From positions 1 through 40,170 of the forward strand of contig JACPFJ010000004.1 in the NCBI GenBank assembly GCA_016182975.1: DNA of 40,170 nucleotides. The letters run 5' to 3'. Below, piece by piece: positions 8,157-15,249 of the stretch (positions are counted from its first letter, which is position 1; every line of letters starts with the position of its first letter). A model generated the notes under the pieces. The model was not told the origin of the DNA and did not search any database. It worked only from the letters and a program-made list of their open reading frames with translations. The stretch comes from Deltaproteobacteria bacterium. Lineage in GTDB: Bacteria; Desulfobacterota; Desulfuromonadia; Geobacterales; Pseudopelobacteraceae. Made by a program: the position numbers and the translations under genes.

Positions 8157-9446
8157 ATGAAACGTGTCGCCATCACCACCCTGGGATGCAAGACAAACCA
8201 GTTCGAATCGGCCGCCATGGCCGAACAGCTCGTCAAGGCCGGCTACAGCGTCGTACCCTTCACGGAAGCGGCCGACATCTACGTGGTCAATTCCTGCACG
8301 GTCACGGCCAGAACCGATGCCGAGACCCGCCGCCTGATCCGCCGGGCGCGGCGCCTGAACCCCCACTCCCGCATCGTCGCCACCGGCTGCTACGCCCAGG
8401 TGGCGCCGGGGGAGCTGGAGCGGATGCCCGAGGTGGACAGCGTGCTGGGGAACCGGGAGAAACAGGCCATCGCCGGACTGCTGGCAACCGGGGAAAGCCG
8501 CGTCTCAGACATCGCCGCCGAAAAGGAGGCCGGGCCGCTCGCGCTTTCGAGTTTTGCCGAGCACACGCGCGCCTTTCTCCAGGTCCAGAACGGCTGCGAC
8601 TCCTTCTGCGCCTACTGCATCGTCCCCCACGCCCGCGGCAGGAGCCGCAGCGTCCCCCCCGGGGAGGTCCTGGAGGGGATCGGTAACCTGGCAGCCAACG
8701 GTTACCGGGAGGTGGTGCTGACCGGCATCCACCTGGGGGCCTACGGCCTCGACCTGACTCCTTCGAGCAGCCTGACCGGTCTTGTGCAACGGATCGACGC
8801 CAGCCACCTCGTGCCGCGCCTGCGCATCGGTTCGGTGGAGCCCAACGAACTGGGCGACGACCTGATCGGGTTGCTGGCCTCCTCGGAGTCCATCTGCCCC
8901 CACCTGCACCTTCCCTTGCAGAGCGGCAGCGACACGGTCCTCAGGCGCATGGGGAGGCGCTACACGGCCGCCTTTTTCCGCCAACGGCTGGCCAGGGTCG
9001 CGGCCCTGCTGCCGGACGCCTTTATCGGCGCCGATGTCATCGCCGGTTTTCCCGGCGAGACGGAGCAGGAGTTCGCCGAAACCCTGCGTCTGGTGGAGGA
9101 TCTGCCCTTCTCCGACCTGCACGTCTTCCCCTTTTCCAGGCGCCCCGGCACCAGGGCGGCCGACCTGCCCGACCAGGTGGCGGCAGGCGTCGTCAAGGAG
9201 AGGGCCGAGCGGCTGAGAAACTGTGCGGCGCTGAAGAGGGCCGCCTTTCTGGAAAGGAATCTCGAACGCGAGCTGCGGGTGCTGGTGCAGGGGTATGATG
9301 CAAAAAGCGGGCTCTGCCGGGGGCTGGCGCGGAACTACGTCACGGTCGCGTTTGCGGGTGAAGCGGAGATGGTGAACCGGGAGTTGGTGGTGCGTACGGA
9401 GGGGATGGGCAGGGAAACCGACCTGACGGGTGCAGCCGTGGCTTAA
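8157..9446 (+). CDS. mtaB: tRNA t6A37 methylthiotransferase MtaB
   Basis: 429 residues. MtaB adds a methylthio group to C2 of N6-threonylcarbamoyladenosine at tRNA position 37. The N-terminal methylthiotransferase domain has TLGCKTNQFES (Cys11), NSCTVTARTDAE and ATGCYAQV, whose three cysteines hold the auxiliary cluster. The radical SAM motif CDSFCAYC (Cys147, 151, 154) is followed by PHARGRSRS. The last 60 residues fit a TRAM-like RNA-binding region. TCKTNQ-type spacing and the PHARGR motif separate it from MiaB and RimO. Its substrate modification is built by TsaD, also encoded in this window at 26291. The start has a modest upstream GGAAAGGGACATC region. The gene converges on the FapA-family gene nine bases away. 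Confidence 0.92.
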   Translation: MKRVAITTLGCKTNQFESAAMAEQLVKAGYSVVPFTEAADIYVVNSCTVTARTDAETRRLIRRARRLNPHSRIVATGCYAQVAPGELERMPEVDSVLGNREKQAIAGLLATGESRVSDIAAEKEAGPLALSSFAEHTRAFLQVQNGCDSFCAYCIVPHARGRSRSVPPGEVLEGIGNLAANGYREVVLTGIHLGAYGLDLTPSSSLTGLVQRIDASHLVPRLRIGSVEPNELGDDLIGLLASSESICPHLHLPLQSGSDTVLRRMGRRYTAAFFRQRLARVAALLPDAFIGADVIAGFPGETEQEFAETLRLVEDLPFSDLHVFPFSRRPGTRAADLPDQVAAGVVKERAERLRNCAALKRAAFLERNLERELRVLVQGYDAKSGLCRGLARNYVTVAFAGEAEMVNRELVVRTEGMGRETDLTGAAVA

Positions 9447-9454
9447 ACACCCAT

Positions 9455-10900
9455 TCAGCGTTTCTGTTCCCTGATGAAGGCCAGATCGATATCGCTCGCC
9501 CTGACGTCGAGACTGGTCAGCGACAGGAAGCGCAGCCCACCTTCGATGGTGTTTTCCAGGATGCTGAGCGGACCGTCCTTCTGTTCCTTGATCTCTTCGT
9601 TCAGCGTCCCCAGGGATATGAGAATATTATCGTAGAGCACCGCCTTCACGTTGATCTTCGGGTTCGCCCGGGGGTCCGCCTTGCTGCGGAGCGCATGGAT
9701 ACTGTCCGTAAGCCCGGCCCTCACCTTTCTCAATTCCTCGATTTCCTGCATCGACTGTGTCAGCCCGATCTGCGTCTGATTACGGTCGAGCTCGGCAAGC
9801 AACCTGACGAGCTCCTCGGCATCGCGATAATCCACGCCGGCAGTGAGCCTCGTGCGGGTCGAGGCGGGCGAGCCGACCTTCCTGGCCTCAATCCCGCCCA
9901 AGGCGGTGTAGCTCCCGCCGGAGATGGTCCCCTTGTTGACCACGATCCTGCCCAGTGTCCTTATCGTGCAGTTGTGCAGCTCGACCTCGACGATGACGTC
10001 ACCGGCGCAGGTAACATGGCAGTCATGAAGGAAGTTCGCCCTGATCGAACCGCCACAGACAACGGTGCCCCTCTCCTGTCCGTCCATGCCGCAGAAGGCG
10101 ATATCGCCGTCGCTGCGAATCGCGCAGGCGCCGATGTTGCCGCCGATGCGCATCCCCTTGGTGGCGTTGATGTTGAAGTCATTGAGCACATCCCCCCGCA
10201 CCCCTACAAAACCGTTGAAGACGATCGATCCGACCCGGAAATCGACATCCCCGGCGACGACGTATTCCTCTTCGACGGATATCTCGCCGGACGCCAGACA
10301 GACCCTGCCCGCCGCCTCGGCGATCAGCGGGCCGCCATCCCCGTCGTAACGGATATTCTTGCCGATCTTGAGGTTCAGGGACTTGCCCGGCTGGGGGGGG
10401 ATCGTCTGTCCGGTAACGCTCCTGCCCGCGCTGCCCGGCTCCGGCGGGATGATCCTGCCGATTTCGTCGCCGGGTACGACGTTCATGAAGCTCTGGACAT
10501 TGTGCATGTCGATGATTGTACCGTCATCGATCTCATCCTGAATGATGATCGATGACTGAACGCTGTAGGAAATCCAGCCGTCCGCACCGGCAACCGGCGG
10601 CACTCCGGACGCCAGCAGCTCCATGCCGAGTTCCTTTCCGGCGGCGGCCTTGATTGCAAAACCATTGATCGCATCGTCGTCAAGGCCTTCCTTGACCCCG
10701 GATTCGGCAAGGTACCCCAATAGCTCATCGCGGGTCATCATGGCGCCCATCGAGCGGGGAACATAGCTGCACCTGCACTCCAGCTTGCCGTCCGATATCC
10801 AGACAAACAGGCTGAATCCGAGCTTCTTGTATTCCTTCCCCGCGATGTTGTCCCGCTGTTTCCCGTTAGTCGTAGCTGCTGCGGATGTTCCGCTGCTCAT
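9455..10900 (-). CDS. FapA family (DUF342) protein
   Basis: 481 residues starting at an ATG preceded by GGAG with eight-base spacing; a longer frame reaching 10954 lacks such a site. The central region is a beta-helix-like series of short glycine-rich rungs (GDVDFRVGSIVFNGFVGVRGDV, then INATKGMRIGGNIGA and related), typical of FapA/DUF342 (flagellar assembly protein A) proteins, with a coiled-coil-like segment (LAELDRNQTQIGLTQSMQEIEELRK) near residues 360-400. Members are cytoplasmic and of poorly known function, often near motility or envelope genes; none of those adjoin here. The N-terminal region before about residue 150 contains the usual YxVxDGxx-like domain. The gene is monocistronic, with a hairpin and possible promoter upstream. 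Confidence 0.82.
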   Translation of the reverse strand: MSSGTSAAATTNGKQRDNIAGKEYKKLGFSLFVWISDGKLECRCSYVPRSMGAMMTRDELLGYLAESGVKEGLDDDAINGFAIKAAAGKELGMELLASGVPPVAGADGWISYSVQSSIIIQDEIDDGTIIDMHNVQSFMNVVPGDEIGRIIPPEPGSAGRSVTGQTIPPQPGKSLNLKIGKNIRYDGDGGPLIAEAAGRVCLASGEISVEEEYVVAGDVDFRVGSIVFNGFVGVRGDVLNDFNINATKGMRIGGNIGACAIRSDGDIAFCGMDGQERGTVVCGGSIRANFLHDCHVTCAGDVIVEVELHNCTIRTLGRIVVNKGTISGGSYTALGGIEARKVGSPASTRTRLTAGVDYRDAEELVRLLAELDRNQTQIGLTQSMQEIEELRKVRAGLTDSIHALRSKADPRANPKINVKAVLYDNILISLGTLNEEIKEQKDGPLSILENTIEGGLRFLSLTSLDVRASDIDLAFIREQKR

Positions 10901-10934
10901 GGTCGTTACTCCATCTTTGCTGTTGTGGTCGGTT

Positions 10935-10989
10935 ATGGAACAATATATCAACATTCCGCCTAAGTGAAGCGATATCTCAGGCGGCCTTA
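10935..10989 (-). promoter_or_regulatory. Hairpin and weak sigma-70-like promoter upstream of the FapA-family gene
   Basis: CCGCCTAAG (from 10957) pairs with CTCAGGCGG around an AT-rich loop. On the minus strand TTCACT and TATATT (10942-10947) are 16 bases apart, so the -35 hexamer would overlap the stem, as an operator might. Weak evidence. Confidence 0.3.
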
Positions 10990-11109
10990 TGTATACAAAA
11001 ACCCAGTTCGGCCAACCGTTGATTCACGATAGTGTAACGCTATTTTATTTATCGGGTAAAATGTCCGACTCTTTACTGTTGCCGGAATACTTTGCAAATT
11101 ATGAAACTG

Positions 11110-11301
11110 AAATCTGCAAACCTCACCACAGAGTCACAGAGGGCACAGAGAAAAGCCTGTTATTTACAATGCACTGGAATGTATCTCGCCGATAATGCAA
11201 TTCACCCTTTTGGTGATGGATCTATTTAAAAAAACTCTGTGTTCTCGCTTAGAAGCGCCTACTTTTGGCTGTGACTCTGTGGTTGAAGTGCCGTTTTCAG
11301 G
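11110..11301. repeat. Family A palindromic repeat, copy 1 (with 23-base nested insert)
   Basis: Starts CCTCACCACAGAGTCACAGA and ends with the near-complement CTGTGACTCTGTGGTTGAAG, closing with CCGTTTTCAGG. A central TCACCcttttGGTGA hairpin is conserved. The right half contains GCTTAGAAGCGCCTACTTTTGGC inserted between GTGTTCTC and TGTGACTC. Apart from this repeat, the gene-free stretch 10901-11378 holds only the hairpin near 10957; short ORFs across it are repeat sequence. Confidence 0.85.
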
Positions 11302-11378
11302 ATGGATCGTTTTTCGCCTGCAGGAAAAATCAGCTTGACTTGAACATCCGTTTCGCGCTATCTAGAAAATCCTCTTAT

Positions 11379-11455
11379 GGTGGCTATGGTGAAGCGGTCA
11401 ACACTTACGACTGTGACTCGTACATACGTGGGTTCGAATCCCACTAGCCACCCCA
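11379..11455 (+). tRNA. tRNA-His (anticodon GTG)
   Basis: It folds as a full cloverleaf: acceptor GTGGCTA/TAGCCAC with the extra 5' G at 11379 opposite C73, as is specific to tRNA-His; a D arm; anticodon stem TACGA/TCGTA around loop CTGTGAC (anticodon GTG); variable loop CATAC; T arm GTGGG-TTCGAAT-CCCAC; and genomically encoded CCA at 11453-11455. A terminator follows eight bases later, so it is probably transcribed alone. Confidence 0.95.
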
Positions 11456-11462
11456 AAAAATC

Positions 11463-11494
11463 AAAGGCCGCGTCAAGAGACGCGGCCTTTTTTT
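11463..11494 (+). terminator. Terminator after tRNA-His
   Basis: AAAGGCCGCGTC-aaga-GACGCGGCC followed by seven T: a near-perfect GC stem. The minus-strand TatD gene converges from the right, past a tandem CCTCACC run at 11498-11520. Confidence 0.92.
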
Positions 11495-11518
11495 ACCCTC
11501 ACCCCTCACCCCTCACCC

Positions 11519-12901
11519 CTACCCCACCTCGGCATACTCCCGGACGCGGAACTCGACACCCAGCGACTCGGCCAGCCGGCGGCAGGCCTCGATATCCACG
11601 CCCGGCACGGTGACGGCGCTGGCCACAACCGTGGGGATATGCAGCCGCGCCTCGCGGATGAACGCGCAGACCGCCTCGAATCCGGCCTCGCCGAAGGGGG
11701 TGTTGCAGATCCGCCCGTAGGTCGCCGCATCCGGCGCGTTGAGGCTGATCGAGACGGAGTCCACCAGACCGGCCAGTTCCGGCAGGATGTTGCGGCCGTG
11801 GACCAGGTTGGCCTGGCCGTCCGTATTGATGCGGATGCGGTAGCCGCGCTGCCTGAGCGCGGCCGCCACCCTTTTCACCAGATCCAGCCGGATCAGCGGC
11901 TCGCCGTAGCCGCAGAAGACCACCTCTGCGATCCCCCGCGGCTCTCCCACGGCCGCCATGACCTCCTCGAAGGAGGGCTCCGCGTCCAGGAGCAGGTTGT
12001 GCCCCTTGACGGTGAAGTCGTCGAACTTCGCGCAGAAGGAGCAGCGGTTCGAGCATTGATTGGTGACGTTCAGGTAGAGGGAGTTCCTGATCATGTAGGC
12101 GATCCGGGCCGACTGGTCCCAGAGGCGGATGCCGAACAGGTCGCGGCAGTTCTTGGTGGTGATGCGGGCCACGTCCGCCAGCGCAAGTCCCTTGACCTCG
12201 GCCACCCTTTCGGCGGCCAGCCGCACGTAGGCCGGCTCGTTGCGTCGGCCGCGATGCGGGACCGGGGTGAGGTAGGGACAGTCGGTCTCCACCAGCATGC
12301 GGTCGATGCCTGTTGCGGCCACCACCTCGCGCAGGGCCTCGTTGGCGGGATAGGTGACCGTGCCGGGGATGGAGATGTAGAGGCCCATCCCGACCGCCTC
12401 GGCCGCCATGACACTGTCGCCGGAGAAGCAGTGCAGCACGCCGCGGCGCGCCCCCTCCTCCTTGAGAATGGCCAGGACACGCTCGTGGGCGTCGCGGTCG
12501 TGGATGATGACCGGCCTGTCCAGTTCAAGCGCCATGCGCAGGAAGGCGCGGAAGACCCGTTCCTGCTCGTCGCGCGGCGAGCGGTCGCGGTAGAAGTCGA
12601 GGCCGATCTCGCCGATGGCCACCACCTTGGGACTGGCCAGGGCCAGATCCCGGATCACCTGAAAACAGCCGTCAGTGACCCGCCCGGCGTCATGGGGATG
12701 GATGCCGACGCTCGCATAGAGCTGGGAGTACCTCTCGGCCAGTTCCACGCATTCGCGGCTCGACTCGATGTCGGTGCCGACCACCAGCACGGCCCCCACC
12801 CCGGCATCGGCGGCGCGTTGCAGCATCTCATCGAAGTCGCCGGCAAAGTCGCGGTAGTAGATGTGGGCGTGGGAGTCGATCAGTTTGATCTCGTTTTTCA
12901 T
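11519..12901 (-). CDS. TatD family metal-dependent hydrolase fused to radical SAM domain
   Basis: 460 residues holding two complete modules. Residues 1-262 are a TatD-type TIM-barrel nuclease/hydrolase: DSHAHIYY (His11, His13), GEIGLDFYRD, VIIHDRDAHE, LHCFSGD and VETDCPYLTP supply the expected metal ligands. Residues 270-460 are a compact radical SAM domain with CSNRCSFC (Cys283, 287, 290), VVFCGYGEPL and RINTDGQANL. The two belong to known families that occur together (TatD family-linked radical SAM protein). Met270 could start a separate product but has no ribosome site, so one polypeptide is expected. TatD proteins act in DNA/RNA 3'-end processing or repair; the radical SAM substrate is unknown. 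A ribosome site (AAGGGA) precedes the ATG. Confidence 0.88.
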   Translation of the reverse strand: MKNEIKLIDSHAHIYYRDFAGDFDEMLQRAADAGVGAVLVVGTDIESSRECVELAERYSQLYASVGIHPHDAGRVTDGCFQVIRDLALASPKVVAIGEIGLDFYRDRSPRDEQERVFRAFLRMALELDRPVIIHDRDAHERVLAILKEEGARRGVLHCFSGDSVMAAEAVGMGLYISIPGTVTYPANEALREVVAATGIDRMLVETDCPYLTPVPHRGRRNEPAYVRLAAERVAEVKGLALADVARITTKNCRDLFGIRLWDQSARIAYMIRNSLYLNVTNQCSNRCSFCAKFDDFTVKGHNLLLDAEPSFEEVMAAVGEPRGIAEVVFCGYGEPLIRLDLVKRVAAALRQRGYRIRINTDGQANLVHGRNILPELAGLVDSVSISLNAPDAATYGRICNTPFGEAGFEAVCAFIREARLHIPTVVASAVTVPGVDIEACRRLAESLGVEFRVREYAEVG

Positions 12902-12935
12902 CGGTTTCCCTTGTAAATTCCAAAATTTTGAATAG

Positions 12936-13214
12936 AACGCGGATGACGCGGATTGAACGGATTAACGCGGATTTTCAAAAACATGTTTTTCCGGAACTAT
13001 AACCAAAACAAAGGCTTATTTTTAACGCAAGGACGCAGGGATGCAAAGAAGATGGATTTTTCCAGGATAAAACTTTGCGGCTTTAAGCCCTTGCGCCTTT
13101 GCGTTAATGCGTTTCAGGTTTTTGTTTATTACCTTCTTTTGGTTATAAGGTCCGTATTTATTCATCTTCAACCATATCCGTGTAAATCCGCTCAATCAGA
13201 TTTGATCCGGGTTC
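12936..13214. repeat. Nested palindromic element (outer GCGGATTGAACGGATT arms, inner family C arms)
   Basis: The outer arms 12936-12976 and 13174-13214 are inverted copies (GCGGATTGAACGGATTAACGC against its complement-like right arm). Inside, TATAACCAAAA lies inverted near 12998 and 13137, and the family C unit TTTAACGCAAGGACGC (13021) faces CGCCTTTGCGTTAA (13093). The whole is 279 bases of nested palindrome between tatD-rSAM and truD. ORFs crossing it are not genes. A family C copy recurs at 39870. Confidence 0.7.
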
Positions 13215-13250
13215 ATTAGGCCCTTCGGGTCCATTGTCTTTTGCTTTTTC

Positions 13251-14447
13251 TCAAAACGTCTTGGTTATCTCCCGCAGCACCGAGGTGGCGTAGCTCCCCT
13301 TCGGCAGACTGAACTCCAGAGACAGGCAGTCCCCCTCGATCCGGAACGCGGGCTCGCCCAGCGGCACCCGCAGCGGCCGGCGTTCACCCTCCATGCGCAG
13401 CCCGCCCCCCAGGTCGAACTGCTCGGCCCGGATGCCGGCCTGCGCCAGGATCTCCTCTTCCAGTTCAAGCGGCGCCCCGGCCGGGTTTGTCATTTTAGAG
13501 CCGAAGAGCGGCCCACTGGCCGAGATCTCGAACCGAGCGGCGCGGGGCGCCTCGACGGCAGCGTCAGCGACCAGGAAGCAGGCCCCGTTGACGTGCTTCC
13601 AGGCCAGGTCACCGGGCAGCACGCGGTCGATCTCCGCCAGACGCCGCGCCACGACCAGGTCGAACAGGGAGGACTGAAAGGCGGAGAGGTAGAGGCGCTT
13701 CAAGCGGGGATGGACCGCCGCGAACGCCTTTTCCCAGGCGTCCGGCCGGGTGACGAGCCGCTGAAGCACGTCCCGTTCGCTGCGGCAGTGCCGCGGCATG
13801 AGGCGCAGCGCCAGGGGCGGATCACCCTGTTGGTAGGCGCTGATGGCGGCACGCCACTGTTCGTCCCGCACCGCCTCCGGTTCCCCGATCAGGCGGTCAA
13901 CGGCGCCTTGCCAATCGCGGCGCAGCATGGCGGCCCCGATCAGGCTGGAGTTGCCCTGAACCCCGTAGCGCTGGCAGCCGAAGAGGTTGGGGACGCCGCG
14001 TCCATGGAGAACGGCGAGAACCGCGGGCACGACCTCGGCGGTGGCCGCGGACACCTCGCGCACCGTGATGCCGAAGCGGTTCCCCTTGAGATGCCCGAGT
14101 TTGAGTTTATTCGTATGGCGGACGGCCGCGATGATCCTGATCCCGTCGAACTCGCGCCCGACGGCATCTTCCGGCCGGATGCGCTGCACCGAGATGGTCT
14201 GGCGGGTGACGCCCACCGCGTCCTTCATCCCGGCGTAGCCGATCTCCTTTTCGGGGACGCGCAGCTCGCGGGCGACCCTGCGGATGGCCTCCAGGGTGGC
14301 GATCCCCCTTTTTTCGATCCACAGGTAGCAATGCTCACCCGAGCCGCACGGCTCGTAGGCCGGGATCTCCTCGACAACGAAATCCTCGGGCGAACCCTTG
14401 ATGACGCCGCCGATGCCGGGTATGTCGCTGGTCAGGTAAGAGTGCAA
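13251..14447 (-). CDS. truD: tRNA pseudouridine(13) synthase TruD
   Basis: 398 residues from a TTG start chosen because GGAGG lies seven bases upstream; an alternative TTG at 14495 would add 16 residues of non-family sequence and has no such site. TruD isomerises U13 of tRNA-Glu. Family features are SPEDFVVEEIPAYEPCG at the N-terminus, the catalytic-Asp motif GYAGMKDAVGVTRQ, FGCQRYGVQG, LSAFQSSLFDLV and the C-terminal LEFSLPKGSYATSVLREI. Length fits the longer bacterial TruD group. It is followed on the same strand by nothing for 350 bases, and preceded by trmL, another tRNA enzyme, so the two may share control. Confidence 0.93.
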   Translation of the reverse strand: MHSYLTSDIPGIGGVIKGSPEDFVVEEIPAYEPCGSGEHCYLWIEKRGIATLEAIRRVARELRVPEKEIGYAGMKDAVGVTRQTISVQRIRPEDAVGREFDGIRIIAAVRHTNKLKLGHLKGNRFGITVREVSAATAEVVPAVLAVLHGRGVPNLFGCQRYGVQGNSSLIGAAMLRRDWQGAVDRLIGEPEAVRDEQWRAAISAYQQGDPPLALRLMPRHCRSERDVLQRLVTRPDAWEKAFAAVHPRLKRLYLSAFQSSLFDLVVARRLAEIDRVLPGDLAWKHVNGACFLVADAAVEAPRAARFEISASGPLFGSKMTNPAGAPLELEEEILAQAGIRAEQFDLGGGLRMEGERRPLRVPLGEPAFRIEGDCLSLEFSLPKGSYATSVLREITKTF

Positions 14448-14540
14448 AATGCGGCCTCCATTGGTATTATTCAATATCTGCCGGCTTTGCGCCAAGGTTT
14501 TCTCTGTGTCTCCGTATCTCCGTGGCAGGTTGCATATTTA

Positions 14541-14634
14541 AATCTAAATTCTGCACACCCCACCACAGAGTCACAGAGGACACAGAGAAAAGCTTTTTAT
14601 TTACAAAGCATTAGGTGCCGTTTTCAGGTTAAAT
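14541..14634. repeat. Family A repeat, copy 2 (short, internally deleted)
   Basis: Has the left arm CACCACAGAGTCACAGAGGA and the terminal GTGCCGTTTTCAGGTTAAA, but lacks the central and right-arm hairpin found in the full copies. The terminal TTA at 14629-14631 is the stop codon of trmL read on the minus strand. Confidence 0.8.
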
Positions 14635-15099
14635 CCTCCCGCACTGGCGCAGCGCCTCGTAGAGCACGATGCCGGCCGAGGTGGAGAGGTTGAGGCTGCG
14701 CACGGCCGATCCGGGCATGGGTATGGTGATGGCCGTATCTGGATTGGCCCGCAGCAGATCCTCGGGCAGCCCCTTGGTCTCCTTGCCGAAGACGATGAAA
14801 TCGCCCGGCCGGAAACCGGCTTCGAGATAGCTCCGGGCCGCCTTGGTGCTGAGGTAGAAGAAGCGCCCCCGCGGGAGGTTCCGCCGCAGTTCCTCCAGGT
14901 CTGGCCAGACGCGGACTTCCACGCTTGCCCAGTAGTCCAGGCCGGCCCGCTTGAGTTGGCGGTCGTCGATGGAGAAACCGAGCGGCTCCACCAGGTGCAG
15001 GACTGTCCCGGTGGCGGCGCACAACCGGGCGATGTTGCCGGTGTTGGGGGGGATTTCGGGCTCAACCAGGACGATGTTGAATGGTGTTTCGATGGACAC
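14629..15099 (-). CDS. trmL: tRNA (cytidine/uridine-2'-O-)-methyltransferase TrmL (SPOUT)
   Basis: 156 residues from GTG at 15099, chosen because AAGGA is six bases upstream; the ATG at 15105 directly adjoins that site and is too close. E. coli TrmL has 157 residues. It methylates the 2'-hydroxyl of the wobble nucleotide 34 of tRNA-Leu. SPOUT knot motifs are visible: FNIVLVEPEIPPNTGNIAR at the start, FIVFGKETKGLPEDLL, IPMPGS and VRSLNLSTSAGIVLYE. Its stop codon lies inside the end of a family A repeat, so the last residues (CGRI) may have been set by the repeat. It is divergent from serA over a 150-base gap. Confidence 0.9.
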   Translation of the reverse strand: MSIETPFNIVLVEPEIPPNTGNIARLCAATGTVLHLVEPLGFSIDDRQLKRAGLDYWASVEVRVWPDLEELRRNLPRGRFFYLSTKAARSYLEAGFRPGDFIVFGKETKGLPEDLLRANPDTAITIPMPGSAVRSLNLSTSAGIVLYEALRQCGRI

Positions 15100-15183
15100 G
15101 CGCATTCCTTGGTATAAAGTATTTATCAACATAGACCACTCGCCCCCCAAAATCAACCGCGGCAACGTATACCGTTCCACCCC

Positions 15184-15212
15184 TTGCATTTTTCGGCCGG
15201 CGAGGCTACTAT
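15184..15212 (+). promoter_or_regulatory. Possible serA promoter
   Basis: TTGCAT (15184-15189) and TACTAT (15207-15212) are separated by exactly 17 bases; transcription would begin near 15219, 31 bases before the serA ATG. Each hexamer matches consensus only partly. Confidence 0.3.
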
Positions 15213-15249
15213 GCCCATTCATCAAATCCATTTAAACCGGGGATCTGCA

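Noticed and set aside
10989-11195. 68-residue ORF upstream of tRNA-His
   Set aside because: Most of it runs through a family A repeat; no ribosome site. Similar repeat-derived ORFs at 11265-11447, 12953-13219, 17558-17836, 22887-23510 and 39905-40117 were rejected too.
12092-12094. Separate start for the radical SAM half of the TatD fusion
   Set aside because: The ATG at codon 270 lacks a ribosome site and there is no stop before it, so a fused protein is the simpler reading.
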